Source: Tetramitus jugosus | Taxonomy: Eukaryota; Heterolobosea; Eutetramitea; Acrasida; Vahlkampfiidae | Reading direction: 5' to 3' | Assembly (NCBI GenBank): GCA_937625935.1 | Contig: OW569346.1 | Location: 124,001-188,000, forward strand | DNA: 64,000 nucleotides | Shown here: one piece after another, positions 9,126 through 20,363 of the stretch | Position numbering within the stretch: position 1 is the first letter of the stretch | How the letters are laid out: each line of letters begins with the position of its first letter | The notes under the pieces: generated by a model | The model's input: only the letters and a program-made list of their open reading frames with translations | Databases searched by the model: none | Told to the model about the DNA's origin: nothing | Made by a program: the position numbers and the translations under genes

Positions 9126-10250
9126 CTATCTATTTCGCTTTATAGACGTGGTTGTATACAAGGTTTGGTGGGTGCTTCTCGGGGAAAGTGATGGTTGAGG
9201 TGTTGAAGAATTTTGGGAAGATCTTTGTAACTGAAGCAACAGACTAGGATTCTTTAACTTGACCAGCGCGTTTACATCTTGTAACCTGCTATGCATGATT
9301 GAGAGCCGACTCTACAATGGCACTGTTAGTAGTTGTCCATACAAAGAATAAAACCTAATTCACTTACTCTTAAGCTATTGTACCGGAAGGAGATATGTTG
9401 GCGAACAACATGCTCTTGAGACTCCATGAAATCCATTGTTAGTAATTCAACAAATTTGTACTCCATGTTTTGAACAAACGTTAGTTGACCGTTTCCGTCT
9501 CTCCCCATAACGAATATACACAAGAAACTCTCAGGATCTTTCATGCACGACATTAGCATCTTGGCCAACACTTTCGGGTATCCATAATAGTCGACCATCA
9601 AGTCCTGATTCTGTTTCATTGATCCATAATTCTCTCTATCACACGAGTGTGTATAATGAAAGAATAGGTCTGATTCGCTTGTCAACTCTACTCTAACATC
9701 ATGCAACTGATTCTCTCCACCCTATTTACACATAAATCATCAATTAGACCTTATAGCATCACTATTCACAAAAAATTAAACATTGATGACTTACCATGGT
9801 GAGAATTTTTACTCTAATCGCTTCCAGAGTGCCCACATCGGGGCTCTGTTCTCCACTCTCTGGTCCATCTTGTGCTCTCAATTCAACTGGTACTTCTTTA
9901 TCAAAGAACAATATGTGCCCGTCAGACAAACTAGGATCCATGTCATCTATTGCCTTAAAATCAACACCGGAGAGAATATCTGATCTAGGAGTGAGCATTG
10001 AAGTATTGGTTCCACCAGCAGATACATTGTTGGACATAAATGAAAGAGGAGGAACATTGTCATTGTTTCTCATTTGAGAGGGAGTAGTTGTTGAATTTGA
10101 TGAGTTTATCGTTGAGTAATGTAGAGCGGAACTCGTCGAAGCCGGTCCTCTGTTTTGACCACCAGAAATGGTGGGTCCGATTGTGGTGGTATTCCTTCTT
10201 GTTGCACTGGATACTGGAGAGTAATGATTCATCGGTCTGTTGGTGCTCAT
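9126..10250 (-). CDS. SAS6-like (SAS6L) protein, centriole-assembly head domain without coiled coil (3 exons)
   Basis: Exons 10250-9795, 9721-9368 and 9311-9126 give 331 residues; introns are 73 and 56 bases (both GTAAGT donors). The N-terminal 100 residues are Ser/Thr/Asn-rich. The SAS-6 head follows at about 120-270: ILFFDKEVPVELR, VRVELTSESDLFFHY (the PISA-type strand), then QDLMVDYYGYPKVLAKML and ISFRYNSLR. Full-length SAS-6 has a long coiled coil after the head that builds the cartwheel spokes. Here only a Ser/Pro-rich tail of about 60 residues follows, which is the layout of SAS6L, known from the apical complex of apicomplexans and the flagellar base of trypanosomes. An upstream exon ending in a CTTACAG acceptor at about 10308 could extend the N-terminus, so the start is uncertain. 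Confidence 0.78.
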
Positions 10251-10685
10251 AGTGTTTCGATCAGTGAAAGTAGCGATTCTCTGATTTCGAGGGTCAGCAA
10301 AAAGACCTGTAAGCAAGGTGTAACGGAAAAGTCGGAGTATTAGTTTTGTAATCGCACATTTTTAGATCTGGACTATCCTAAGACCTGGTTTTCAGATCTG
10401 AGTGGAAACTTTCTCATTTTGTTCCTCGATCTTCCAACGTGTGGGTGATGTCTCGAAATTTCTTCTTTGTTGGCTACTTTTGGTGAGGCTCATTAAACAC
10501 GCATCCAATCTATTGTATTTATATTTGGAGCACTCAATGATTTTCCTGAGTCACATGCTAAATCAGATCTGTTCATAACGCTTGATTTCATCCTGCAAGG
10601 GAAAAAGAAACTGCTTAGAACAAAAAATACTTCAAAGAAACCACTAAACTCTGTAAATATTGAGTCCATCTATAAAGGTGACACA
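10251..10685. other. Divergent promoter of SAS6L and the membrane pyrophosphatase
   Basis: This 435-base gap lies between two divergent genes. On the minus strand a good acceptor (TTGCTTACAG, about 10308) suggests an unplaced first exon of the SAS6-like gene, but I found no convincing donor. No repeat or RNA gene is seen. Confidence 0.35.
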
Positions 10686-13481
10686 ATGAACATATCTCCC
10701 ACTCATCCAAAACAAAGAAAGAGAAATTTCTCTAATTGGAGCCTCATTGGTTTCGTTGCACTCTTGTGTTTGCTCGTGAGTGCAGTCACTGCACAACAGC
10801 AATCCAGAGTCATCATGGTCATATCTGGAAACGACCAGAAAACATCTGTGAATCACATGTTGGGTTCTCCTATTGAAATCAAAGTTCAAGACGCCAAGAC
10901 ATCAGAACCACTCGCTGGTCAAACAGTTTACTTGTTTCCTGAAACATCTGGTCGATTTCGTCCATATTTTCCCGATGGAAGCATTGTAAAAACAAATGAA
11001 CATGGAGTTGTAACGGTTCGTGTTAAGCCTGGTTTTTCTGTTGGTTCAGGCTCTGCAATTGCTAGTTTAGTATCCAAGAGTCAGTTTGATGCCAAGGATC
11101 TTACAACGTACACAAAGTTTACCTTTAACGTGACGAAGGAGACTTATAAGAATGCATGGATTCAAATGGGACTCATGCTCGGAATTTCTATTCTCTCCAT
11201 ATGTGGAGCTTTTGTTTTAGCTATTCTTTTGTTGAGAAAGGATACAGGTAATGATGCCATGCAGAATATTGCTAGCTCTATCCAAGAAGGAGCCAACGGT
11301 TTCCTCAGAACTCAATACCTCGCAATTGCTGTAATGTCCATTCCCTTGGCCTTGGCACTGTTCTTAATGTATGGTTTGAGACAGCAGAGTTTGAATGATC
11401 CAATGAGAGCCTGGAAGGGCGGGGCTTGGATCACGGCCACCATTACTGCACTCAGTTTTCTCTTGGGTGCTCTTTTGTCCGGTGTTTCAGGTTTCATTGG
11501 CATGTTCGTGTCAGTGAGAGCTAATGTGAGAGTTGCTGCAGCAGCTACTCGAAGTTACAATGAAGCATTGGGCGTTGCAACAAGATCAGGAGCTTTTGCC
11601 GGTTTCCTTGTCGTCGCAATGTCCGTACTAGGTGTTGGATTCATTTTCACTTTGCTTTATGCAGTGATGCCAGCTGGTAGAATCGATCCTCATCAAATTG
11701 TGGGAATGATTGTTGGTTTCTCCTTTGGTTGCAGTTTGGCAGCTCTTTTTGCTCAATTGGGAGGTGGTATCTTCACGAAAGCTGCAGATGTGGGTGCTGA
11801 TCTGGTAGGTAAGGTCGAGAGTAACATTCCAGAAGATGACGAGAGAAATCCTGCTGTCATTGCTGATTTGGTTGGTGACAATGTCGGAGATTGTGCTGGT
11901 CGTGGTGCTGATCTATTTGAATCCATCTCTGCTGAAAACATTGGTGTGATGATCTTGGCTGGAACCTTGTGCTCTAATTCGTATCCTCAGATCTCTAGTC
12001 CTGTCTCCTATATTGTCTTCCCATTGATTGTTCATGTGACTGGTATGATTGGTTCATGGATCGGTATCTTTTGTGTGCGAGTGCGTGATTTGAACAAGAC
12101 TGCAGTTCAGGAATCAGAGGAGAGAAGAGGTCTCATTACTGAACCTACTGTGAACTATTCCAATGTGCCTGAAGAACTTTCTCTCGATGATCTGGACAAT
12201 CCTATGACTGCTTTGAATATTGGATTAGTAGTGGCTTCTGTCATCACAACAGCCTTATTCATTCCATTATGTTACTGGTTGTTGCACAATCCTGAACATC
12301 CAAGAGCATGGTGGTGCTTTATGTTGTGTGGTCTTATTGGTATTATCACATCATGGGGTTTCGTATTCATTACAGTTTACTACACAGATTACAATTGGAG
12401 ACCTGTGAAATCAATTGCAGAATCTTCAAAAACAGGAGCCGCAACAAATGTTATCTCGGGTATTGCGGTGGGTCTAGAGTCGACTGGTGCTCCCGTTATT
12501 GTCATTTGTGCTGCTATTCTCGGTTCATATTACATTGGAATTGCTTCTGGAATTAAGAACGCAGATGGGGATTCAATTGGTGGATTGTTTGGAATAGCAG
12601 TGGCAACTATCGGAATGCTGACATCGTCAAGCTACATCTTGACAATGGATACTCTGGGACCTATTGTGGACAATGCTGGTGGTATTGCAGAAATGTCTGG
12701 ATTGCCTCACCACATTAGACTTGTAACTGATAGATTGGATGCAGTCGGTAACACGACAAAGGCTTTGACCAAGGGTTATGCAATTGGTTCAGCAGCACTC
12801 GCCGCTTTCCTCCTCTTCTCTGCCCTTTTGGATACGATTACGAGCTACACTGGCAAGGATTTCACTATTATTAATCTGGCCACACCGGAAGTGTTTGTTG
12901 GTGGACTGGCGGGGGCCACACTTGTGTTCGTGTTCAGCTCTTTGACCATCAGAGCTGTGGGTAACAGTGCACAAGTTGTTATTGAAGAAGTTAGACGACA
13001 ATTCCGTGAGAATCCAGGTATCATGGACAAGAGTTCTAAACCAGATTACGATAGATGTGTTTCTATTGTTACAAGATCAGCCCTGGTTCAAATGATTGCC
13101 CCTGGCTTGTTGGCCGTCTTTGTTCCTGTTATTGTTGGATTTTTGTTTAGATTGATCGGATTAGCGGTTAAGAAACCTTTGCTGGGAGCTGAGGTGTCCG
13201 CAGGATTCTTGATTGTGGCTACTATTGCTGGTATTTTGATGGCCCTCTTTTTGAATAACGCTGGTGGTGCTTGGGACAATGCAAAAAAGTTAGCTGAGAT
13301 GGATGAAACACTTGGTGGAAAGGGATCGGACATTCACAAGGCAACTGTGATTGGAGATACGATCGGAGATCCTTTCAAGGATACTGCAGGACCATCCTTG
13401 CATGTTCTGATCAAACTTTTGGCAACCATTACACTCGTGATTGGACCCCTGTATGTAAATATCAAACAAATAAATCACTAG
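10686..13481 (+). CDS. Membrane-bound proton-translocating pyrophosphatase with an extra secreted-type N-terminal domain
   Basis: Hydrolyses pyrophosphate to pump protons into acidic organelles. The core (about residues 155-925) has the usual many-TM layout and family motifs: [11 protein letters not shown] (about 365), [16 protein letters not shown] (about 397), GAATNVISG (about 580) and [14 protein letters not shown] (about 893). The substrate-binding acidic residues in these motifs are intact. The GNTTK motif (about 688) has Lys where potassium-dependent enzymes have Ala, so it should be the potassium-independent, AVP2-like type. The protein is 931 residues, about 150 longer than usual: a hydrophobic signal-like segment (residues 20-35, ending VTAQQQ) is followed by a soluble beta-rich domain (about 40-150, with [12 protein letters not shown] and [11 protein letters not shown]) resembling an Ig-like or prealbumin-type fold. 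No introns. The core is certain; the role of the added domain is unknown. Confidence 0.95.
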   Translation: MNISPTHPKQRKRNFSNWSLIGFVALLCLLVSAVTAQQQSRVIMVISGNDQKTSVNHMLGSPIEIKVQDAKTSEPLAGQTVYLFPETSGRFRPYFPDGSIVKTNEHGVVTVRVKPGFSVGSGSAIASLVSKSQFDAKDLTTYTKFTFNVTKETYKNAWIQMGLMLGISILSICGAFVLAILLLRKDTGNDAMQNIASSIQEGANGFLRTQYLAIAVMSIPLALALFLMYGLRQQSLNDPMRAWKGGAWITATITALSFLLGALLSGVSGFIGMFVSVRANVRVAAAATRSYNEALGVATRSGAFAGFLVVAMSVLGVGFIFTLLYAVMPAGRIDPHQIVGMIVGFSFGCSLAALFAQLGGGIFTKAADVGADLVGKVESNIPEDDERNPAVIADLVGDNVGDCAGRGADLFESISAENIGVMILAGTLCSNSYPQISSPVSYIVFPLIVHVTGMIGSWIGIFCVRVRDLNKTAVQESEERRGLITEPTVNYSNVPEELSLDDLDNPMTALNIGLVVASVITTALFIPLCYWLLHNPEHPRAWWCFMLCGLIGIITSWGFVFITVYYTDYNWRPVKSIAESSKTGAATNVISGIAVGLESTGAPVIVICAAILGSYYIGIASGIKNADGDSIGGLFGIAVATIGMLTSSSYILTMDTLGPIVDNAGGIAEMSGLPHHIRLVTDRLDAVGNTTKALTKGYAIGSAALAAFLLFSALLDTITSYTGKDFTIINLATPEVFVGGLAGATLVFVFSSLTIRAVGNSAQVVIEEVRRQFRENPGIMDKSSKPDYDRCVSIVTRSALVQMIAPGLLAVFVPVIVGFLFRLIGLAVKKPLLGAEVSAGFLIVATIAGILMALFLNNAGGAWDNAKKLAEMDETLGGKGSDIHKATVIGDTIGDPFKDTAGPSLHVLIKLLATITLVIGPLYVNIKQINH

Positions 13482-13522
13482 ATGAGAACTAATAAAATGA
13501 TTAATTGTTTTTTGAGTTTTGT

Positions 13523-14071
13523 TTATTCTTTTACAATGGAGTTCCCGAGATCAAAAGCTTGCCGCAACCACTCGCTTTGGCTATAGTCTACAACATGCTC
13601 CTGGATTGAGGATATCATCAGTGTGTTGTAACAATTTTCAGGCACAGTAAGGGAAGGGTCTTTGGAAACGACAGATGTTGGTGCCCTCCGTTTTTCAGAG
13701 GAAGAGTCCCATTCTGTTGGTCGTTCGTATGGATGACTCTCCATTTTTCTTCGTTTCCGTCTCGTAGAACAGTTAGCCTGACTGTTCTCCTCAAAATGAT
13801 AGCTGCTGGGTTCTTGGGCTTGTGGCTCCTTCTTTCGAGAGTCTAGCCGGAAGTGACTCATGAAACACTGGCCCTTCTTTCGAACTGTCAAGTCTGTTCC
13901 CTTTTTAATCTTTTGCACAGTTGTCCTGAGATCTTGTTGTTCTTGAGATCCAACGTGAACGGATCTTATTGTCTGGGAAGTTGATTGCCTCAGGATGGTT
14001 CCCTCTTGGGATTTTGTGAGCCTATTGCTCTGTAACGAACTTGGATGCATATGAAACCGGTATACCTTCAT
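13523..14071 (-). CDS. Unrecognised basic protein, 182 residues
   Basis: This intact ORF has an ATG start and ends 41 bases from the convergent pyrophosphatase stop. The protein is hydrophilic, rich in Ser, Gln, Lys and Arg, with a basic patch STRRKRRKME in the middle that could be a nuclear localisation signal. There are no TM segments and no signal peptide. The C-terminal 45 residues (ENCYNTLMISS to SIVKE) look more ordered and helical. I recognise no family. Length and composition support a real but lineage-specific gene. Confidence 0.5.
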   Translation of the reverse strand: MKVYRFHMHPSSLQSNRLTKSQEGTILRQSTSQTIRSVHVGSQEQQDLRTTVQKIKKGTDLTVRKKGQCFMSHFRLDSRKKEPQAQEPSSYHFEENSQANCSTRRKRRKMESHPYERPTEWDSSSEKRRAPTSVVSKDPSLTVPENCYNTLMISSIQEHVVDYSQSEWLRQAFDLGNSIVKE

Positions 14072-14632
14072 GCTTTGACTATTGCTTCGTTGGTTTTATT
14101 AGGTTGCGTGGCAAACCTTAACTGGAGTAGTTGAATATAAACCTCCAACCCTTTTGGACTCTTATCCTCATAGTCGTTCCGAGAATCACTCTCTTCGAAT
14201 ATAGGCGAAAGAAAGAACTATTCGGTTCTCATTTGGGAGTTGTCTCATTCAGAAACTATACACTTGTCATCACCTCCAATTTTGGAATAGACCGAGATTC
14301 ATTCACCGCAAAATAGTGAAGTGAAACCATTTTCTTCGGTCGCAGATAACCAAATTAGAGAACAACATTTTCAGACGGCATTGTTCGCTCCGGATCCAGT
14401 TCACAAAACATGCCGATTATACTGTCGCCACTACGTGTGGCGCTCCAAAAGGACAATTCTATGCGAATCATTTCTAGTCTCCAAGAAGTGCTCACCCTTC
14501 CCAAAAACTGTAGTTGTCCAGTTTCTCCATCTCGGAGAAATGTGTCAGCAGAAATCAAAATGTGTCCTTCAAATTGGTTCTTCAACCCCGAACTTCGAAC
14601 ATCCAAAAAACACATCCAAAAAACAGCTGCAA
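14072..14632. other. Gap between two divergent genes, nothing recognised
   Basis: This 561-base stretch holds only short overlapping open frames on both strands without family resemblance. It probably contains the promoters of the 13523 and 14633 genes. Confidence 0.4.
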
Positions 14633-17213
14633 ATGACTTCGATTACACTCATCAACAGCACCAACGGTCAAACCGTTCAAGTGTCCGAACTGAAAACGTA
14701 TGTCTCCATTTTTTTTCAACATTGTCCATTGAAGTCACACAAAACAATTGGAAGCTTTTTGTCTCTCGAATACGTATAAAAATTTTTTTCATGAAACGTT
14801 GCAATATTGACTGTATATTCTGTGGTGGATATTGTGTTGTGTTGCTCTGCTAAAAAAAATATGACATCGCTATATAGCTTGGAACAGTTGAAATCTCATG
14901 TACAAGATTATTGGAATATACCAACAAAGAAACAAGTATTTCTCATGTCAGATGGCTCTCTGTGCTCTCATTTTTATCACGTATGTCTTGTCACTCAGTC
15001 TTTGTTGTTACAACGTTTGTTTTTTTATTGTCGTTGTACCTTGCTGCTCACACCAGATGATGATGATGACGATGATGATATTCGAATAATAGTCCAGAGC
15101 CGGAGATTTCACTCTCTACCTGTACACTACTGTTCCAGAAAATGAACAAACCATGAGACGTCATGATGACAATGGTGAGGACAAACAACAAGAAGAACAA
15201 TCATCCATCCTCTTGCCCAGCATCACAACCAACATTAAAAAAGTGCAGAGTGAACAAGAGAGAATAACAGAATCCATTCATGTGATGCAATTGTACATTG
15301 AGTCACTGATATCATCGTTCCAGAGTCGATTGGACGATTATCGTTCCAGGTTCGAAGCCATTGCCAACTTGTTTGACTCGTGTGAGTTGTCCGATGAGAA
15401 GATTAACAGTTTGAAGAGTACAGTGTTGCATGCGAGTATTCAAACCGATTCCAAACACACGCTCTACGATTTAATATCCACAAAACCGGATCATGTGAAG
15501 CAGTACGCCGATTATTTGAAGATTATTGTAGATAGGACACGAGAAGAGTACAATGATAGGCACGGTACGGTTTTACAAGCACAACAGAGACAAAAGGAAC
15601 ACATGGAAGAAGACAAGAGACAGCATGAGAGAAATTTGGAACAAGTGAAGCCAATGGAAGAGCAGGACGAAGAGACCATGTATGAACAAGTGATGAATCT
15701 GAAGAAGGCAACTGTGGTGCGATTGCAAAAATTGGCGTCACATGTGCGAACGACGGGTCAAGCACTGAGAAAGAGTATTCAGTTTGAGATGATTGGCATG
15801 GAAGTTGAAGAGTTGGATCGCCTCGTTAGCAAATTGAGAGGTATCGATCATTTTGAAACAAATCACTCAATCAGTCTACTAGAGCTAGAGAGACGACGAA
15901 GATGGCAGGACTCTGTGCTCAAAGTTTTGTCCGGTGCATTTGATGAGGAGCGAGAGCGAAGAGCAATCTTTATGACACTGGTTGGAAAGTACTTGGGCAA
16001 GGGAAATCCAATTGCACACATCTTGCAATCCATTCCTCATTTTGACGAACATCGATCATTCATTCAAATTGATCAATTTCCTGATCTAGGCACGTTGAAT
16101 ATTTCGCAAATATTCGAGTCGATTGGTGGAGTCAAGAAGATTAATGAAATTGGACTCAGCTCAACAATGTTTGACTATTTGGCATCCGCTCAATCAACAT
16201 TGTCATCCTCGTTGTCATCGCAGGTCGACCATGGCACTTTCCATTCTTTCGAATCGGCCAGAAGTGTGGTAGAGCAATTGCGCATGGATTGTGCCTCAAA
16301 AGATAAGCAACTGCTGCAAACTACAACTGAACTCGAAGATTTGCAGAAAGAGCACCAAGTCAAAGATCAACGTATACAAGAACTAGAGAAAGAAATCGAG
16401 AGAACGCGTCGGGAACATAATTTATTAGATGAACAGGTAGGAAAGCTTCAACAGTTGAATGATGACTATTGCGCAACTGTTGAGTACGTTGGAAAAGAAA
16501 AGGAGACTCTTGAGCGCATCTTACAAAATCAAGCGAACGATTTCCATCAACAAACCACTCAACTCATTCAATCAGAACAAACAATCAACAACCTGTCGAG
16601 AGAGAATACCTATCTTCGAGAGCAAAATGGACAACTTATTGCCGCTGAAGCACAGCACAGACACAACATACTCACGCTGACACACCAGATTCAGAACGAA
16701 CAACAACAATCTGAAATTTCACTGTCGAATCAAAAATCTGAAATCGTGAGGCTGACGCAACAACTCCATGGTGCCAACTCACATATTCACGATTTGAGTA
16801 ATCAACTAAACATTCAAGCTCAGAACTTTCAATCAAGAGAGAAGGAGCTCATCCAGATGCTGAACCGAGGCGGCGATGTAGAAAAACAACACATCACCAA
16901 TCTGAGTAACAAAGTTCTATTCCTAGAAAATGAATTGAATACGCTCCAGTCTCAATTCCAATCCCAGGAGCAAATGTTGCAAGAAAAGGAAAGACAAATT
17001 GCACTCCTTGAACACATGAATAAGGATCTTCAATCCAACCAGCAAGCCTTGCAAGAGTACACAGAGCTGACGAATGTGCTCTGTCTTGATTTGATGGGAC
17101 GTTCAGACAGGACTAACCATGTGGAAGCAGTGTCTCACTTTTTCTTTGCTGATACCCAATCAAGATTGGCTCTCATTCCAGCGCTGCGTGAAATACTGAG
17201 TCAGCGATCCTAA
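14633..17213 (+). CDS. ATG11/FIP200-like autophagy scaffold (Ubl plus long coiled coil, 3 exons)
   Basis: Exons 14633-14697, 14878-14980 and 15093-17213 give 762 residues; introns are 180 and 112 bases, both with GTATGT donors. The spliced N-terminus reads as a ubiquitin-like fold: MTSITLINSTNGQTV, then LEQLKSHVQDYWNIP and KKQVFLMSDGS, then FTLYLYTTVPENEQ. From about residue 80 the protein is helical. Residues about 330-390 contain LELERRRRWQDSVLKVLSGA with EERERRAIFM, matching the E-RRR-W pattern of the ATG17/ATG11-like domain in FIP200 and ATG11. The C-terminal half is a long Gln/Glu coiled coil. The terminal claw domain of FIP200 is not evident. Such proteins assemble the autophagy-initiation complex and bind selective-autophagy receptors. 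A generic coiled-coil protein remains possible, and the exon 2/3 boundary is the least certain. Confidence 0.6.
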
Positions 17214-17397
17214 GTAATCACTCTCCGCAATCTGTAAAACAAAATTTTTGCGCTTTTTTTGAACGTTCTGACCTGTTCCCTTTTCGCCATATCAAATGTC
17301 GTGTGGGCAGCTGCCGACATCCCTTTGCCAACGCACGAGGCGGAATATCTAACTCTTCCAACAAAACAATCAAAATATATCACAACAACAAGCAAAA
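17214..17397. promoter_or_regulatory. Intergenic region upstream of acyloxyacyl hydrolase
   Basis: These 184 bases lie between two tandem plus-strand genes. No specific element is recognised. Confidence 0.3.
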
Positions 17398-19348
17398 ATG
17401 TCAACAACACATAACAACAAGAAAAGTTTTAGTTTTGTACTTGTGCTCGCACTGTTGGCCATTTGCTGCTTCTTAGCAGTCACAAATCGCAGTGTGAAAG
17501 GTGACGATGGTGGTGGTGCCCACTGTGTAGGTTCGTACAATTAATTATTGACTCAGTCACTCACACCCAACTGTTTTGTTTCTCTCTGTGCATGGTCATT
17601 CCACACCTTTCGCCTTCTTCGATTTATTAACTCCGACACCTTTTTTTGGAAATGACGTTTACAGGATGTGTCATTGTGTCTCGTGTCCTTTATCAAATTA
17701 TGGAGAAGGAGGAACCGAGTGCAGAGAAGGCACTAGGTCGTTTTTGTCAACTCTTGCCTGAGAACATTCGTGGTGCATGCGATGTGTTTATCAAATTTGA
17801 AGGGTAAGTTTACAAAGAAACTTGTAATATTGATATCTTTTGTTTTTTTTTGTCATTCAGATGGTGTTGTTGTTGAAAACTTACACTGGCGCATTTTCTG
17901 CCCATTTGATCAGTCCAATTCTGGTCAAAATGCTGGAGAATGCTGAAACACCGGACATTATTTGTCAACAGCTCAAATTCTGCACGAATACCAAGTGCCA
18001 CTTGTATCCATACAAGTCAAACTCATCTCCATCTGACATGACCAAAAAGTACAATAATTATAGAGTGCGTCAAGTTCAGAGAGGCAACAAGAATGAGCCA
18101 TGGTGGAAGAAGCTGTTGGAAAAGTTGCTTGAACCGTTTGTAAACACATTTGGAAACCATGTTCCATTGTTTGACAATGATGGAGACATGTTTTCGACGG
18201 TAAAGGGATTCCGTGGAACTGGATTCAGAGGCAAGGACTGTGCTGAATCGAATCCAAGCATATACCCAGGAAGAAGATCCACTCTGTCCAATGCCAATGT
18301 CGATGAGAACTGTAATGGAATTGTGGGAACAGATCCAGCATCAGGAAAGTCCTATGAAGAGCTCCTATGTGGCAACATTACTCAGAGAGGTGTTGCTGTG
18401 TTGGGTGATTCTGCAAGTGCTCATTTTAGACTCCCTGAGCAATTTGTTTTGGCAAATACCATTGATGCCAAGACCTATTCTCACTTGTTGGGAATGTTGG
18501 AGTTGGAGATTGATTGGCCACACTTGAGCTCTATCACTGGATACATGAATGACACTACTGGTTTGGTCTCCGGTTCAACCAATTCCATTTATTTGAAGAT
18601 GAAGGAGCGTAATCGTTGCATTCACAGAGACTTCCAGAACATTGGTGTCAATGGTGCTAGAACAGGTGCAATGGTCGATATTTCCAAGACACTTGCTCGT
18701 GATCAACAAGCCGATCAACCATTGCTCCTCTTCTATTCTCTCGTTGGAAATGATGTGTGCAGCGGTCATGCTGACTTTGATCACTTCACCTCTCCAGCCA
18801 ACTTTTATACCAATGTCGTGAATGCATTGAACCATTTGGATACTGTTTTGCCTGCTGACTCGTACGTTGTTTTTGTTGGATTGGCCGATGGAGGTTTGTT
18901 GTACGACTTTTTGCATGAGGCCTATCATCCATTAGGAGTCAAGTATCCTGCTGTGTATGACTTCTTGAACTGCTTGGAAACTACACCATGCTGGGGATGG
19001 ATGAACACCAATGCCACAATCAGAAACATTACCACCCAACATGCTAATGAATTGTCAAAGGTCTACTCTAAGATTATTGCCGATAAGCAGGGTACCTACA
19101 AGAACTTTAAGATGCTGTATCAGGAGTTCCCATTGACTTACCTGTACAAGAAGTACATTGCAGACGGTGGAAATGCTGTTGATCTGATTGAACCAATGGA
19201 CGGTTTCCATCCATCTCAAATCGGTAATACTCTCATTGCGCAGGGTCTCTATGATTGGTTGAATCAGAATCATCCAGAAGCCTTGGGTCCAATCAATCCA
19301 AACAATGCTCAAATTGAGAAACTGTTTGGTGACCAAGGTGGATACTAA
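17398..19348 (+). CDS. AOAH: Acyloxyacyl hydrolase (secreted lipase with saposin domain, 3 exons)
   Basis: Removes secondary acyl chains from bacterial lipid A, acting in lysosomes or outside the cell. Exons 17398-17530, 17665-17803 and 17914-19348 give 568 residues, near the 575 of human AOAH. A signal peptide covers residues 1-30. The saposin-B domain (about 42-108) has all six Cys; the second intron (110 bases) is placed at the TTTGATCAG acceptor because that restores 24 residues between the fourth and fifth Cys, the usual saposin spacing. The GDSL-type lipase follows: nucleophile Ser in GDSASAHF, and the Asp-His pair in DGFHPSQIG near the C-terminus. DNDGDMFSTVKGFRGTGFRG is a calcium-site-like segment. 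The plus-strand neighbours are unrelated. For an amoeba that eats bacteria this fits LPS breakdown in digestive vacuoles. Confidence 0.93.
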
Positions 19349-19379
19349 TTCTGTGTATACAGTAAATCATATCTTTTTA

Positions 19380-20270
19380 TCATTCGTCGAATATCCTTGG
19401 GAATAATATCCTGGCATTATTGGTCGTTTGTTCACCAACGACCTCCATTGGGATTTGTTTCAGCTCGGCAATCTTTTCACATGACAAGATTGCGTTCTTT
19501 GGCTCGTTTCTAGCTGTCTTGAGCTTCATCTCAAGCTCCTCCTTTGTTTCATGATCTGGCAAGTTTGGCAATAGCGCAGGACTATCGGTTTCGAGCATGA
19601 GGCGCTCTAATGGCAGTGCTTTTGCTAACTCTTGCAGCTGATTCGATCTACAGATATTAGCAGGAATACTGAAAAAGAATTGACTATCCACGGACTGAAT
19701 GGCCTGTTTTGCAACCTTAACACTTCCATCAAAGCAATGCATCAATACCTTCCTTGCACCATTGTCCTGAAGCAGCTTTATGCATGGTCTGCCTGCAGAC
19801 CTGCTATGTACATTCAATGATAATCCAGTTTCTTCACTCAGTTTACAAAACTCTATCAAAGCTTCCTTTTGTAACTCTTTCAGTGCATCTGGTGTCGTGT
19901 TATACCTCTGTGCAGTGTCTTTTAGAATATTGGGACTGTAATCGAGTCCAACTTCACCAATACAGACGATTTGTTCCTTGTGTGTTCGGATCAAGTTCAC
20001 CATCTCTTGAATCTGTTCTCTGGAGTGAACAGAGCACGGGTGCAGACCAATAGAAGGCTTCAATACACTTGGATATCGTTCACAAAGGGACAATACTTGT
20101 TGTGCAGTCTCTGCATCCTCAGAAACAACAATAATTTTGTGGACTTGATTCATTTGGGCATCCTTGACCATTTGATCAATGTGACCAACTAATTTCTGGT
20201 CATACATGTGCGTATGGACATCCACCAACAACTGGGCTGAGACCGATCGTGCCAAATTGGTTGACTTCAT
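19380..20270 (-). CDS. TatD-family metal-dependent hydrolase (TATDN3-like)
   Basis: TatD-family proteins are metal-dependent DNases with a TIM-barrel fold. This 296-residue ORF has the metal-site motifs in order: DVHTHMYD (about 17), GLHPCSVH, GEVGLDY, SLNVHSRSAG, LMHCFDGS and ETDSPAL. Length and the short C-terminal helix match TATDN3 best. No intron and no clear targeting peptide; the first 15 residues (MKSTNLARSVSAQLL) could be a weak mitochondrial signal. It is divergent from the 20364 gene across only 93 bases, which contain the palindrome TTGGCGCCAA. Confidence 0.92.
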   Translation of the reverse strand: MKSTNLARSVSAQLLVDVHTHMYDQKLVGHIDQMVKDAQMNQVHKIIVVSEDAETAQQVLSLCERYPSVLKPSIGLHPCSVHSREQIQEMVNLIRTHKEQIVCIGEVGLDYSPNILKDTAQRYNTTPDALKELQKEALIEFCKLSEETGLSLNVHSRSAGRPCIKLLQDNGARKVLMHCFDGSVKVAKQAIQSVDSQFFFSIPANICRSNQLQELAKALPLERLMLETDSPALLPNLPDHETKEELEMKLKTARNEPKNAILSCEKIAELKQIPMEVVGEQTTNNARILFPRIFDE

Positions 20271-20363
20271 GAAGTTTTTTCTTTCTGGCAGATCGGAACA
20301 TCAATTGGCGCCAATCAGGGCCTACTGGAAAAGTTTTATTTTCAAATCAAAACAAAGTAAAAG
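20271..20363. promoter_or_regulatory. Short divergent promoter with a GGCGCC palindrome
   Basis: These 93 bases separate TatD from the coiled-coil gene. The palindrome ATTGGCGCCAAT lies in the middle, but without the TTT of an E2F-type site. Confidence 0.3.

Noticed and set aside
9126-10250. Full-length SAS-6 assignment
   Set aside because: No coiled coil follows the head domain even after adding the third exon, so SAS6-like is the better name.
14131-14779. Overlapping plus-strand frames of 61 and 152 codons
   Set aside because: They end inside the first intron of the ATG11-like gene and lack any family signal; the second shares a few codons with exon 1 only by frame.
15056-15082. GAT repeat encoding an Asp run in the ATG11-like gene
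   Set aside because: It lies in the second intron; including it in frame leads to a stop or breaks the ubiquitin-like strand that follows.
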